Shown: piece by piece, positions 43,505-53,047 of the stretch | How the letters are laid out: each line of letters opens with the position of its first letter | How positions within the stretch are numbered: the first letter of the stretch is position 1 | Assembly (NCBI GenBank): GCA_900470775.1 | Contig: UCBZ01000010.1 | Span: 135,515-199,514, forward strand | Length of the DNA stretch: 64,000 nucleotides | Origin: Hyphomicrobiales bacterium | Lineage (GTDB): Bacteria; Pseudomonadota; Alphaproteobacteria; Rhizobiales; Beijerinckiaceae | Direction: 5' to 3' | Notes under the pieces: model-generated | Seen by the model: only the letters and a program-made list of their open reading frames with translations | Databases searched by the model: none | What the model was told of the DNA's origin: nothing | Position numbers and translations under genes: made by a program

Positions 43505-45483
43505 TGAGCGCGCGACGCCCTGATCGCCCGACGCGCCGTGGTGCGCTGCTGCTCGGCTCGGCCGCCCTGGCCGCAGCGGGCCTGCCCCGGCTGGCCCGGG
43601 CCGCGACCGGAAAGCCGGCCGAACTGATCGACAGCCCCTTCTTCGCGGCGCAGGTCACGGCCGGCACGCTGCCGCCGGTCGCGCAGCGCGTGCCCTCAGC
43701 GCCGCGTGTCGTCGACATCTCCGGCGAAGGTCGCGAGCCCGGTCGCCATGGCGGCACGATGCGCATGCTGATGGGCGACCAACGCGACATCCGCATGATG
43801 ACGCTCTACGGCTATACGCGGCTCGTCGGCTACGACGAGAACCTCGAGATCGCCCCGGACGTTCTGGAGAGCTACGAGGTCCAGGAGGGCCGCATCTTCA
43901 CGCTGCGGCTGCGGCCGGGTCATCGCTGGTCGGACGGCTCGCCCTTCACCGCCGAGGACTTCCGCTACTGGTGGAAGCATGTCGCCAACAACAAGCGGCT
44001 CTCGCCGGGCGGCCTGCCGCAGGCGCTGCTGGCGGGCGGCGAGCCGCCGGTCTTCGAGGTGCTGAGCCCGACCGAGGTCCGTTACAGCTGGGCCAAGCCG
44101 AATCCGATTTTCCTGCCCTCGCTCGCAGGCGCGCAATCGACCTATATCTGCATGCCCGCAGGCTATCTGAAGCAGTTCCACATCGACCACGCCGACGCGG
44201 CAATCCTGAATTCGCGCGTCAAGCAGGCCCGCGTGCGTGACTGGGGTGCGCTGCATGAGCGTCTCTCGCGGATGTACCGCCCCGAGAATCCCGAGCTCCC
44301 GACGCTCGACCCCTGGCGCAACATCACGCCGCTGCCGGCCGAGCAGTTCACCTTCCAGCGCAACCCCTATTTTCACCGCATCGACCAGAACGGCCGGCAG
44401 TTGCCCTATGTCGACGAGGTCACGCTGACGGTCGGCACGAACTCACTCATCCCCGCCAAGGCCGCCGCCGGCGACGCCGATCTGCAGGCGCGCTATCTGC
44501 GCTTCGACAACTACACCTTCCTCAAGGACGCCTCGAAGCGGATGAACTTCGACGTCCGGCTCTGGAAGCGGGCGGAGGGTTCCTATTTCGCGCTGATGCC
44601 CAACATGAACGCGATCGACCCCGTCTGGCGCGACCTTAATCGCGACGTGCGCTACCGCCGTGCGCTCTCGGTCGCGATCAACCGCAACGACATCAACAAG
44701 GTCATCTTCTTCGGACTCGCCCAGGAGAGCGGCAACACCGCCTTGCCCGAAAGCCCGCTCTACAATGCCGGCTACGCGCAGATGTGGATACAGCACGATC
44801 CCGCGCTCGCCGCCCGCCTCCTCGACGAGGCCGGCCTGACCAAGCGCGCAGGTGACGGCATCCGTCTGCTGCCGGACGGGCGCAGGCTCGAATTCACCAT
44901 CGAGACCGCAGGCGAGAGCACCGAGGAGACCGACATCCTCGACCTGATCAAGCAGGATCTCTACGCCGTCGGCATCAAGATCTATCCGCGATCGACCCAG
45001 CGCGACGTCTTCCGTCGCCGCATCGTTGCCGGCCAGACCATCATGTCGGCCTGGGCCGGCATGGATAACGGGCTGGTCTCGGCCGACATGGAGCCGGATG
45101 CGCTGGCGCCGACCAGTTCGGCCCAGTTCAACTGGCCGCGCTGGGGCCAGTTCCTCGAAAGCGGTGGTCGTGAGGGCGAGGCGCCCGATGTGCCCGAGGT
45201 CCGCGAGCTGGTCGCGCTCTATAATGACTGGCGCGCCAGCGCGACGCAGGATCAGCGCAAGCGGATCTGGCAGCGGATGCTCGAGATCAACGCCGAGCAG
45301 ATCTTCGCGATCGGCGTCGTCAACGGCACGCTGCAGCCTGTCGTCGTCTCGCGCAATCTACGCAACGTGCCGCAAAAAGGGCTCTACAGCTTCGAGCCCG
45401 GGGCCTTCTTCGGTCGCTACATGCCCGATACCTTCTGGTTCGACACGCAGAAAACCGCCAGCCTCGACAAGGCCAAGAGCTGA
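43504..45483 (+). CDS. ABC importer substrate-binding protein, family 5 (large peptide/glycan type)
   Basis: 659 residues, larger than the usual 500-550. The twin-arginine signal (TRRGALLLGSAALAAAG) suggests Tat export. The mature part has family 5 motifs: LRLRPGHRWSDGSPFTAEDF, NPYFHRIDQNGRQLPYVDEV and VRYRRALSVAINRNDI. The large family 5 proteins bind oligopeptides, opines or glycan fragments; the ligand here is unknown. The lyase-like gene upstream hints at an oligosaccharide, while the permease type is nearer to oligopeptide systems. Confidence 0.9.
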   Translation: MSARRPDRPTRRGALLLGSAALAAAGLPRLARAATGKPAELIDSPFFAAQVTAGTLPPVAQRVPSAPRVVDISGEGREPGRHGGTMRMLMGDQRDIRMMTLYGYTRLVGYDENLEIAPDVLESYEVQEGRIFTLRLRPGHRWSDGSPFTAEDFRYWWKHVANNKRLSPGGLPQALLAGGEPPVFEVLSPTEVRYSWAKPNPIFLPSLAGAQSTYICMPAGYLKQFHIDHADAAILNSRVKQARVRDWGALHERLSRMYRPENPELPTLDPWRNITPLPAEQFTFQRNPYFHRIDQNGRQLPYVDEVTLTVGTNSLIPAKAAAGDADLQARYLRFDNYTFLKDASKRMNFDVRLWKRAEGSYFALMPNMNAIDPVWRDLNRDVRYRRALSVAINRNDINKVIFFGLAQESGNTALPESPLYNAGYAQMWIQHDPALAARLLDEAGLTKRAGDGIRLLPDGRRLEFTIETAGESTEETDILDLIKQDLYAVGIKIYPRSTQRDVFRRRIVAGQTIMSAWAGMDNGLVSADMEPDALAPTSSAQFNWPRWGQFLESGGREGEAPDVPEVRELVALYNDWRASATQDQRKRIWQRMLEINAEQIFAIGVVNGTLQPVVVSRNLRNVPQKGLYSFEPGAFFGRYMPDTFWFDTQKTASLDKAKS

Positions 45484-45504
45484 CCTATGGCAAAGAGCTG
45501 ACCC

Positions 45505-46506
45505 GTGCTGCTGAAATACATTCTCAAGCGCATCCTGGTGATGATCCCGACGCTGCTGATCACCAGCGCGCTGATCTTCACCGTGATCAACCTGCCCGAA
45601 GGCGACTATTTCGAGACGCTGTCGGCCGAGATGCAGGCCCAAGGCGAGAAGGCCGATCTCTCGCGCATCGAATTCCTGAAGAAGGAATACGGCTTCGACC
45701 GACCGGTGACCGAGCGCTACTTCTGGTGGGTTGCAGGCCTGCTCCAGGGCGATATGGGCTACTCCTTCGAGTATCAGCGCCCGGTGAGGGAGATCGTCGG
45801 CGACCGGTTGATGCTGACCATGATCGTCTCCTTCGTCACGATCATCTTCACCTGGATCGTTGCCTTCCCGATCGGGATCTATTCGGCGACGCACCAGTAT
45901 AGCTGGGGCGATTACGGCCTGACCTTCATCGGCCTGATCGGGCTCGCCGTGCCGCATTTCCTGCTGGCGCTGGTCTTCATGTACGCCGCCAATGTCTGGT
46001 TCGGCACCTCGATCGGCGGGCTCGTCGATCCGCAATATCTCAACCAGCCGATGAGCTGGGCCAAAGCTGCCTCCGTGCTGGAGCATCTCTGGATACCCGT
46101 CATCATCATCGGCGCCGGCGGCACGGCTGGCATGATCCGCTCGGTCCGCGCCAACCTGCTCGACGAGCTCCAGAAACAGTACTACGTCACCGCCCGCGCC
46201 AAGGGCCTGCCCCCGGGCAAGGCGCTGCGCAAATACCCGCTGCGGATGTCGCTGAACTTTTTCGTCTCGGACATCGGCGACATCCTGCCCTCGATCGTCT
46301 CCGGCGCCGAAATCGTCGCGATCGTGCTCTCGCTGCAGACGACCGGGCCGCTCTTGATCCGCGCTTTGCAGAGCCAGGATATGTATCTCGCCGGCTCCTT
46401 CCTGATGTTCCTCTCCTTCCTGACCGTGATCGGCGTGCTGATCTCGGACATCGCGCTGGCGATCCTCGATCCGCGCATCCGCCTGCAGGGAGCGGCGACC
46501 AAGTGA
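45505..46506 (+). CDS. ABC importer permease 1 (DppB/YejB type)
   Basis: 333 residues from GTG 45505. Six membrane helices with the DppB-type pattern: MLLKYILKRILVMIPTLLI at the N-terminus and the EAA loop TARAKGLPPGKALRKYPLR. A second ATG-like segment upstream (near 45487) is out of frame. It forms a heterodimer with the following permease, whose start overlaps its stop by four bases. Confidence 0.92.
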   Translation: MLLKYILKRILVMIPTLLITSALIFTVINLPEGDYFETLSAEMQAQGEKADLSRIEFLKKEYGFDRPVTERYFWWVAGLLQGDMGYSFEYQRPVREIVGDRLMLTMIVSFVTIIFTWIVAFPIGIYSATHQYSWGDYGLTFIGLIGLAVPHFLLALVFMYAANVWFGTSIGGLVDPQYLNQPMSWAKAASVLEHLWIPVIIIGAGGTAGMIRSVRANLLDELQKQYYVTARAKGLPPGKALRKYPLRMSLNFFVSDIGDILPSIVSGAEIVAIVLSLQTTGPLLIRALQSQDMYLAGSFLMFLSFLTVIGVLISDIALAILDPRIRLQGAATK

Positions 46507-47705
46507 GCCAGGCGTCCGCACCGACCCTCCCGACATCGGCATTGCCGCCGGAAGGCGCGCCCCTGCCGCACACGGCCTCGACCGCTCCGTTCGAGCCCAA
46601 CGCCGTCGAGGTGATGACGCGCGAGCAGGAGCGCGTCTATCTCGCCTCGCAATGGCAATTGATGTGGTGGAAGTTCCGCCGCCACAGGCTGGCGGTGATC
46701 TCGGGCGTCGTCATCCTGGTGATCTATGCCATGGCCGCCTTCGCCGAGTTCCTCGCGCCCTATCACTACACGACGCGCAACACCGACTTCATCCGCGCGC
46801 CCCGGCAGGAGATCCGTCTTTTCCACGACGGCAGCTTCATCGGTCCCTTCGTCTATCCTTACGTTCAGCGCCTCAACATGGAGAACCTGAAGCGCGAATA
46901 CGATATCGACCGGGCGCGACCGCAGCCGCTGCGGTTTTTCTGCCGCAGCGACGATTACGTGTTCTGGAGCATGATCCCCGGCAACCTGCATTTCGTCTGC
47001 CCGCCCAAGGACGGCACGCTCTTCCTGCTCGGCACGGACCGTCTCGGCCGCGATATGCTCTCGCGCATTCTCTATGGCGGGCGCATTTCGCTCTCGATCG
47101 GCCTGCTCGGCGTCGGTGTCTCCTTCGTGCTCGGCGTTATCATCGGTGGGATCGCCGGCTATTACGGCGGCAAGGTCGATCTCGTCGTGCAGCGGCTGAT
47201 CGAAATCGTGCAGTCGCTGCCGCACATCCCGCTCTGGCTGGCGCTGGCCTCGATCATGCCGCCCTCCTGGAGCCCGCTGCTGGTCTATTTCGGCATCACC
47301 GTCATCCTCGGGCTGATGGACTGGACCGGCCTGGCGCGCGCCGTGCGCTCGAAGCTGCTGTCGTTGCGCGAGGAGGATTATGTCGTCGCCGCCCAATTGA
47401 TGGGCGCGAGGCCGGCCCGCATCATCGGCCTGCACCTGATCCCGGGCTTCATGAGCCATCTCATCGCCTCGGCGACGATCACCATCCCCAAGACCATCCT
47501 CGGCGAGACCGCGCTGAGCTTCCTGGGGCTGGGGCTGAGGCCGCCGATCACCAGCTGGGGCGTGATGCTGAACGAGGCGCAGAACATCAATGTGGTGGCG
47601 CTCTATCCCTGGCTGCTTTATCCGGTCGTGCCGGTGATCCTGATCATCCTGGCCTTCAATTTCCTCGGCGACGGCCTGCGCGACGCGGCCGATCCGTATC
47701 GCTGA
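46503..47705 (+). CDS. ABC importer permease 2 (DppC/YejE type)
   Basis: 400 residues, longer than DppC because a large periplasmic loop of about 100 residues lies between helix 1 and helix 2 (from TTRNTDFIRAPRQEIRLF to LGTDRLGRDMLSR), as in YejE. The EAA loop is AQLMGARPARIIGLHLIPG. Closing helices read WLLYPVVPVILIILAFNFLGDG. It completes an importer with ATPase, binding protein and permease in the order 41621-47705. Confidence 0.92.
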   Translation: MSQASAPTLPTSALPPEGAPLPHTASTAPFEPNAVEVMTREQERVYLASQWQLMWWKFRRHRLAVISGVVILVIYAMAAFAEFLAPYHYTTRNTDFIRAPRQEIRLFHDGSFIGPFVYPYVQRLNMENLKREYDIDRARPQPLRFFCRSDDYVFWSMIPGNLHFVCPPKDGTLFLLGTDRLGRDMLSRILYGGRISLSIGLLGVGVSFVLGVIIGGIAGYYGGKVDLVVQRLIEIVQSLPHIPLWLALASIMPPSWSPLLVYFGITVILGLMDWTGLARAVRSKLLSLREEDYVVAAQLMGARPARIIGLHLIPGFMSHLIASATITIPKTILGETALSFLGLGLRPPITSWGVMLNEAQNINVVALYPWLLYPVVPVILIILAFNFLGDGLRDAADPYR

Positions 47706-47737
47706 GGACGCGGCCGACAATCCGAGCCTGACCTCTC

Positions 47738-48874
47738 TTGCGCATCGCCTTCCACACCCCGCTCAACGTCTATGACGACGGCGCCATCTCGGGCGACCGC
47801 CGCATGGCGCGCCAGCTCGTCGCCGTGCTGGAGGGGCTCGGCCACGTCGTCGAACCTGTGCTGGCTGCACGCGACTTCATGCCGACCGCCGAATCCGACA
47901 GGCTCACCCGGCATCAACATGCGGCCACAGCCCGCGCGGAAGCGATGCTGGCGCACTGGCGGGACGGCGCTCCGCCGCCCGAGCTCTGGTTCACCTATCA
48001 CAACTACTACAAGGCGCCCGACCTGCTCGGGCCGGCGATCGTCGCGCAACTCCGCATCCCCTATGTCGTGGCCGAAGCGAGCGATGCAGAGCGCCGTGCC
48101 AGCGGCGAGTGGGCAGCTCATACCAAGATCGTTCGCGCAGGTCTGAGCGCAGCCGACCTGCATCTGCATTTCACCGATCGCGACCGCCAGGGCCTCGAGC
48201 CCTGGCGCTCAGCCCACACCGCGCTGCTCGAACTGCCGCCCTTCATCGCCTTCGGGAACGAGCCCGTGATGCATGCCGGCGACGCGGCCGTGCCGCGTCT
48301 CGTCACCGTCGCGATGATGCGCGAGGGCACCAAGCAGAACAGCTATCTGTCGCTCGCCCGCGTCCTCGGCCGCGTCGCCGACCGGCCCTGGACCCTCACC
48401 ATCATCGGTGACGGCCGAAAGCGCTCCGAGATCGAGCAAGCCTTCGGCAGTCTGCCAGCGGGCCGAATCCAGTGGCGAGGCGCCATGCCCCATGACCGCG
48501 TCGTCGCCGAGATGACCGCCCATGACATCTTCATCTGGCCCGGCGTCCGCGAGGCCTACGGCCTGGTCTATCTGGAGGCCCAGGCCGTCGGCCTGCCGAT
48601 CGTCGCCTTCGACAGCGGCGGCGTCTCCGCCACCGTCCGGAGCGGCGAGACGGCCCTACTCGCACCGGAGGGCGACGAGGCAGCGCTCGCCGCAGCACTG
48701 CGGCGCCTGCTCGACGATGTAGCCTTGCGGAGTACGATGGGCACGGCCGCACGCCGCTTCGCGCTCGGCGAGCGCAACCCGGCACAGGCCGCGACGATCC
48801 TTGAGCGCGGTCTGGCTGTCGCGGTCGCCAATCGTGCCGCACGCTCCCGATCCCCGCGGGTGGAAGCGCGATGA
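47738..48874 (+). CDS. Glycosyltransferase family 4
   Basis: 378 residues from TTG 47738. GT-B fold with N-terminal IAFHTPLNVYDDGAISGDRRM, and C-terminal GT4 features: LTIIGDGRKRSEIEQAF, IFIWPGVREAYGLVYLEAQA (acidic pair seven residues apart) and VGLPIVAFDSGG. It likely builds the same surface glycan as the deacetylase-like gene it overlaps (four bases). It lies 32 bases after the importer operon. Confidence 0.9.
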   Translation: MRIAFHTPLNVYDDGAISGDRRMARQLVAVLEGLGHVVEPVLAARDFMPTAESDRLTRHQHAATARAEAMLAHWRDGAPPPELWFTYHNYYKAPDLLGPAIVAQLRIPYVVAEASDAERRASGEWAAHTKIVRAGLSAADLHLHFTDRDRQGLEPWRSAHTALLELPPFIAFGNEPVMHAGDAAVPRLVTVAMMREGTKQNSYLSLARVLGRVADRPWTLTIIGDGRKRSEIEQAFGSLPAGRIQWRGAMPHDRVVAEMTAHDIFIWPGVREAYGLVYLEAQAVGLPIVAFDSGGVSATVRSGETALLAPEGDEAALAAALRRLLDDVALRSTMGTAARRFALGERNPAQAATILERGLAVAVANRAARSRSPRVEAR

Positions 48875-49656
48875 GCGGCGCAACGGACGGCGACATCTGG
48901 CAACCCCTCCAGGCCGAGCTCGACCGCTGGGGCGAGGCCGGCCGGCAGATCCGGCTCTGGCTGCGCGACGACGACGCGATTGCGCCCAGTCCTGCGCTCG
49001 ACCGGCTCGCAGGTCTCGGCGAGCGCTTCGGTCTGCCCGTCCTGCTCGCGGTCATCCCGATGCTGGCGGAACCGACCCTTGCGAGCGCGCTGCAGGAAAT
49101 GCCCGCGCTGCTGCCCTGCCAGCATGGCTGCCGGCACCACAACCACGCTCTGGAAGGCACGAAGAAGTCCGAATTCGGCACCCTGCGCCCAGCCGATGCG
49201 ATCCGCGCTGAGATCGCCCAGGGCCGCAACCGCTTCGACGACCTCTTCGGCGCGGCCGCTTTGCCCGTCTTCGTTCCACCCTGGAACCGGATCGACCAAG
49301 GCCATGCCGCCCTGCTGCCGGAGCTGGGCTTCTCGGGCCTCTCGTGCTTTCGCGGCTTCAGATTGGGACCCGGAGGCGGCCCTCTGCTCGGCAACACCGA
49401 TCTCGACATCATGGATTGGGACAGCCGGACCGGCCGGCAGCCGGACGAGCTGATCGCGGAAACCTGTCGGCTGCTCGCGGCGAGGCGTGCGGAACCGCTT
49501 CAGGACGACGAATCCTTCGGTATCTTGATGCACCACCGCGACCATGACGCGACCGCCTGGACCTTCGTCGATGCCTTCTTGTCGCTCGCGACCCGGCATC
49601 CCGCGGTGCTCCCGACCGATCCTCGCTTACTGTTCGAGATCGCCATCGCCGTATAG
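48871..49656 (+). CDS. Polysaccharide deacetylase-like protein
   Basis: 261 residues. LWLRDDDAIAPSPALDRL gives the Asp of an NodB-type deacetylase motif 1; HGCRHHNHAL, the second motif, carries metal-binding histidines; FVPPWNRID is motif 3-like. It lacks a signal peptide, so the reaction would be cytoplasmic. Coupled to the preceding glycosyltransferase by overlap, it probably removes an acetyl group from a glycan precursor. Confidence 0.8.
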   Translation: MSGATDGDIWQPLQAELDRWGEAGRQIRLWLRDDDAIAPSPALDRLAGLGERFGLPVLLAVIPMLAEPTLASALQEMPALLPCQHGCRHHNHALEGTKKSEFGTLRPADAIRAEIAQGRNRFDDLFGAAALPVFVPPWNRIDQGHAALLPELGFSGLSCFRGFRLGPGGGPLLGNTDLDIMDWDSRTGRQPDELIAETCRLLAARRAEPLQDDESFGILMHHRDHDATAWTFVDAFLSLATRHPAVLPTDPRLLFEIAIAV

Positions 49657-49806
49657 CTCCCCGTGGTCTGGTGGCTTCCCCCGGGCCGCCGGTTTCGTTT
49701 AGGAAGGCTTGCTCAAGATCAGGAAGCCCGCTTCATCCCTCTTGCCGCCTGACCCGCCCGGTCTACGATCGAAGGAACCAGCCCCATGCCGCGACGTTGT
49801 CCGCCT

Positions 49807-50109
49807 ATGAAAACGCTGATCCCCGCCATCGCCGTCGCTGCAATGCTGGCGGGCTGCACCTCCTCCCGGTTGACGCGGATCGAGGAAGCGCCCCGCGCGC
49901 CCGAAACACCCCGCGCCTCGCCGGCCAAGCGCATCACAATCGTCGGCAATGAGGTGACCCTGCCCGACGGTTCGCGCTCGACCCGGAACGCCGCTGGCGG
50001 ATTCCTGCTTCCCAATGGCGAGCAGGTCACGCGAGACGCGCGCGGCGCGCTCGTGCTGCCCAACGGCAATCGCTGCCTGCCGGACGGTGGCGGCTACGTC
50101 TGCCCGTGA
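49807..50109 (+). CDS. Small lipoprotein
   Basis: 100 residues from ATG 49807. The signal sequence ends with a lipobox (MLAGCTSS, Cys 17), so it should be lipid-anchored to a membrane. The mature part contains two related beta-hairpin-like segments (VTLPDGSRSTRNAAGGFLLP and QVTRDARGALVLP), suggesting short tandem repeats of 'LPxGxxxTRxAxGGxxLP' type. Function unknown. It lies between two glycan-related genes. Confidence 0.8.
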   Translation: MKTLIPAIAVAAMLAGCTSSRLTRIEEAPRAPETPRASPAKRITIVGNEVTLPDGSRSTRNAAGGFLLPNGEQVTRDARGALVLPNGNRCLPDGGGYVCP

Positions 50110-50234
50110 TGTCACCACGGCGTGAGCGGGCTTGGTTCGGACTACGCCTCGCGCTATAAGCCTGTCGCGTATTCTCAGGTGCGTTCGTCCTCGGCATGAG
50201 GTCGTCTGACCTATCTGCGGGGGGCGACGCGGAT

Positions 50235-51518
50235 ATGCCTTTCAATGTCGTCGATCTCGCAGGTGCCGAGCGCGCGCCGCGCAGCCCCCATGCGCCGCGC
50301 GTCCTGATCTACAGCCACGACACCTTCGGCCTCGGCCATATCCGGCGCTGCCGCGCCATCGCGAACTCGCTCGTCGCCAGCTTTCCTCATATATCAGTGA
50401 TCATCGTATCCGGTTCGTCGGTGATCTCGAGCTTCCAGTTCGGCGACGGCGTCGACTATGTCCGCATCCCCGGCATCGAGAAGCAGAGCGACGGCCGCTA
50501 CGGCCCGCATCACCTCAATCTCGACCTGAACGACACGATCCGCCTGCGCACCGACATCATCAAGCAGGTGGTGCTCTCCTTCGATCCCGACGTCGTCATC
50601 GTCGACAAGGAGCCGGTCGGCCTGCGCGGCGAACTCGTACCGGCGCTCGACATCCTGCGCCGGCGCGGCGCCCGCATCGTGCTTGGCCTGCGTGACGTGC
50701 TCGACGAGCCGGTCAAGCTGCACGAGGAATGGCGCCACAGCGGTGCCCTGGAAGCGCTCGAGCAGATCTATGACGACATCTTCGTCTATGGGCTGGAGAG
50801 CATCTACCAGCCGCTCGCCGGCCTGCCCAACCAGCATCTCTTCGCCCACAAGATCCGCTACACCGGCTATCTCAAGCGCGCGGTCCCGAGCCCGATGCCG
50901 CCCAACCGCTATCCGCGCATCACCAAGGGTCCCTTCATCCTGGTGACGCCGGGCGGCGGCGGCGACGGCGCCGGCGTGATCGACTGGGTGATCTCGGCCT
51001 ATGAGGCCGATCCGAGCATCGCCTTGCCGGCCCTGATCGTGTTCGGGCCGTTCATGTCGCGCGAACGCCGCAAGGACTTCGCCGAGCGCATCGCCCGCAT
51101 CCCCAAGCTGGAGAGCCTCGGTTTCGAACCGCGCCTCGAACTGCTGATGAACCGGGCCCACTGCGTCGTGGCAATGGGCGGCTACAACACGTTCTGCGAG
51201 GTGCTCTCCTTCGACAAACCGGCGCTGATCGTGCCACGCGTCAAGCCCAGGCTCGAACAGGCGATCCGGGCCGAGCGGGCGGACCAGCTCAAGCTGATCG
51301 ACGTCCTGCACGACCCTTCGGAGAACGGCGAGGGCGAGCGCGACCCGCTGGTCATGGCGGCAGCCCTGCACGCCCTGCCCCGGCGCATGCCACCCTCGCA
51401 AGCCTTCGTGCCGAGCCTGCTCGACGGCCTGCCGGCGATCAGCCGCGCGCTTGCCGACGATCTCTCCATGCCGATCCGCGGCCGCCTGCTGGCGCAGAAT
51501 GCGGCCGTGACCAGCTAG
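50235..51518 (+). CDS. Predicted glycosyltransferase (COG4671-like, MurG-type fold)
   Basis: 427 residues from ATG 50235, with GGGGGGC upstream. GT-B fold: YSHDTFGLGHIRRCRAIANS at the N-terminus and FILVTPGGGGDGAGVIDWV, then VVAMGGYNTFCEVLSF, in the sugar-nucleotide domain. It is a paralogue of the repeat-bearing gene at 31287 and shows the normal interdomain linker (about 20 residues after YTGYL). The sugar and acceptor are unknown. It lies downstream of the lipoprotein and the deacetylase-like gene. Confidence 0.85.
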   Translation: MPFNVVDLAGAERAPRSPHAPRVLIYSHDTFGLGHIRRCRAIANSLVASFPHISVIIVSGSSVISSFQFGDGVDYVRIPGIEKQSDGRYGPHHLNLDLNDTIRLRTDIIKQVVLSFDPDVVIVDKEPVGLRGELVPALDILRRRGARIVLGLRDVLDEPVKLHEEWRHSGALEALEQIYDDIFVYGLESIYQPLAGLPNQHLFAHKIRYTGYLKRAVPSPMPPNRYPRITKGPFILVTPGGGGDGAGVIDWVISAYEADPSIALPALIVFGPFMSRERRKDFAERIARIPKLESLGFEPRLELLMNRAHCVVAMGGYNTFCEVLSFDKPALIVPRVKPRLEQAIRAERADQLKLIDVLHDPSENGEGERDPLVMAAALHALPRRMPPSQAFVPSLLDGLPAISRALADDLSMPIRGRLLAQNAAVTS

Positions 51519-51642
51519 GCGCCACGCTCCTGATCGTCCCATTCGGGACTGAGCGATGGACAAGCCGGGATATTCTTTCCAGTATATCAGCGACCGGGAG
51601 ACGGAATGCGCGGTTGCGCGCCCTGCTAAGGAGACGCCTGCC

Positions 51643-52878
51643 ATGACCGCGCTGCATTTCAAGAATTTTGTCCTGCTCGAGCCCGACCATGGCGAGGTCC
51701 GCGCCGGCTATGAATTGCTGGTCGAAGGCGAGACGATTCGCGAACTTTCCGACAAGCCGATCAAGGTGGCCGACGCCGACGTGATCGATTGCGGCGGGCG
51801 AACGCTGATGCCCGGCCTGATCGACAGCCATGTCCATGTCTTCCTCTCCGAGGTCGTGATCCGCAACATGGAGAGCATGCCGCTCACCCTGATGACGGCG
51901 CGGGCCATCGGGCTGATGAAGGGCATGATCGACCGCGGCTTCACCACGGTGCGCGACACCGGCGGCGCCGACTGGGGCATCAAGGAGGCGGTCGACAAGC
52001 ACCATGTCGCGGCGCCGCGCCTGTTCATCGCCGGCCAGGCGATCGGCCCGACCGGCGGCCACAGCGATCCGCGCCGGCGCACCGATTTTGGCACGCGCTG
52101 CCAGTGCTGCAATGCCATGGCGTATACCATGAACCAGTCGGACGGAGTCTCCTCGGTGCGGAAATCCGTGCGCGAGCAGATGCGGCTCGGCGCCGACCAC
52201 ATCAAGATCATGATGTCGGGCGGCGTCGCTTCACCCTACGACCCGCTCGATTCGCTCCAGTTCAGCCTCGACGAGGTCCGCACCGCCGTCGAGGAGGCAG
52301 CCGCCTTCGGCCGCTATGTCTGCGCCCACGCCTATACGCCCGAAGCGATCACCCGTGCCGCCAATTGCGGCGTGCGCGCCATCGAGCACGGCAACCTGAT
52401 CGACGACGCCTCGGCCAAGCTGATGGCCGAGAAGGGCATGTTCCTGACCGCCAATCTCGTCGCCTATTACGCGATGAAGGAACGTGCCGCCGAATTCGGC
52501 ATGGATGGCGACATGCTCGCCAAGAACGACCTCGTCATCGATGGCGGCCTGCGCTCGCTCGAAATCTGCAAGCGCGCCGGCGTACCCGTCGCCTATGGCT
52601 CGGACCTGCTCGGCCAGCTCCAAATCGACCAGTCGCGCGAGTTCCTGTTGCGCCGCGAGGTGCTCTCGCCGATCGAGATCATCCGCTCGGCGACCACCGT
52701 CGGAGCCCAGCTCCTGCGCATGGAAGGCAAACTTGGCACGCTGCGTGCTGGGGCGTTCGCGGATATGATCCTGGTCGATGGCAATCCGCTCGAAGATTTG
52801 GCCCTGCTGCAGGACCAGGGCGCGCGTCTGCCATTGATCATGAAGGGCGGCGTGTTCCACAAGAACACGCTGCAGTGA
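51643..52878 (+). CDS. Metal-dependent amidohydrolase
   Basis: 411 residues from ATG 51643, with AAGGAGACG upstream. Amidohydrolase metal ligands: SHVHVF near 64, a Lys/His region DHIKIMMSGG, H in VCAHAY, H in IEHGN and Asp in YGSDLL. It matches the imidazolonepropionase-like/Xaa-Pro-dipeptidase-like branch that hydrolyses cyclic amides or dipeptides. It is followed, after a repeat, by a polyamine-type importer, so its substrate may be the imported compound. Confidence 0.88.
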   Translation: MTALHFKNFVLLEPDHGEVRAGYELLVEGETIRELSDKPIKVADADVIDCGGRTLMPGLIDSHVHVFLSEVVIRNMESMPLTLMTARAIGLMKGMIDRGFTTVRDTGGADWGIKEAVDKHHVAAPRLFIAGQAIGPTGGHSDPRRRTDFGTRCQCCNAMAYTMNQSDGVSSVRKSVREQMRLGADHIKIMMSGGVASPYDPLDSLQFSLDEVRTAVEEAAAFGRYVCAHAYTPEAITRAANCGVRAIEHGNLIDDASAKLMAEKGMFLTANLVAYYAMKERAAEFGMDGDMLAKNDLVIDGGLRSLEICKRAGVPVAYGSDLLGQLQIDQSREFLLRREVLSPIEIIRSATTVGAQLLRMEGKLGTLRAGAFADMILVDGNPLEDLALLQDQGARLPLIMKGGVFHKNTLQ

Positions 52879-52902
52879 GAGCAGATTGAATGCGTATGAA
52901 GC

Positions 52903-53021
52903 CACACCGTCATCCTGGACAAGCCGCGCAGAGGCGCAGCTCCGGGATCCATCGTAGGGCTCGACAACAGCCTGTGATGGATCCCCGCGCTCCGCTTCGC
53001 ACCGGCCGGGATGACAGCGTG
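52903..53021. repeat. Palindromic intergenic repeat, family A
   Basis: CACCGTCATCCTGG ... GGGATCCATCG and GATGGATCCC ... CCGGGATGACAGCGTG, an imperfect inverted repeat like those at 3421 and 62523. It separates the amidohydrolase from the importer genes. Confidence 0.75.
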
Positions 53022-53047
53022 TTTCCGGGCGTTGGCGAGGAACGGGC

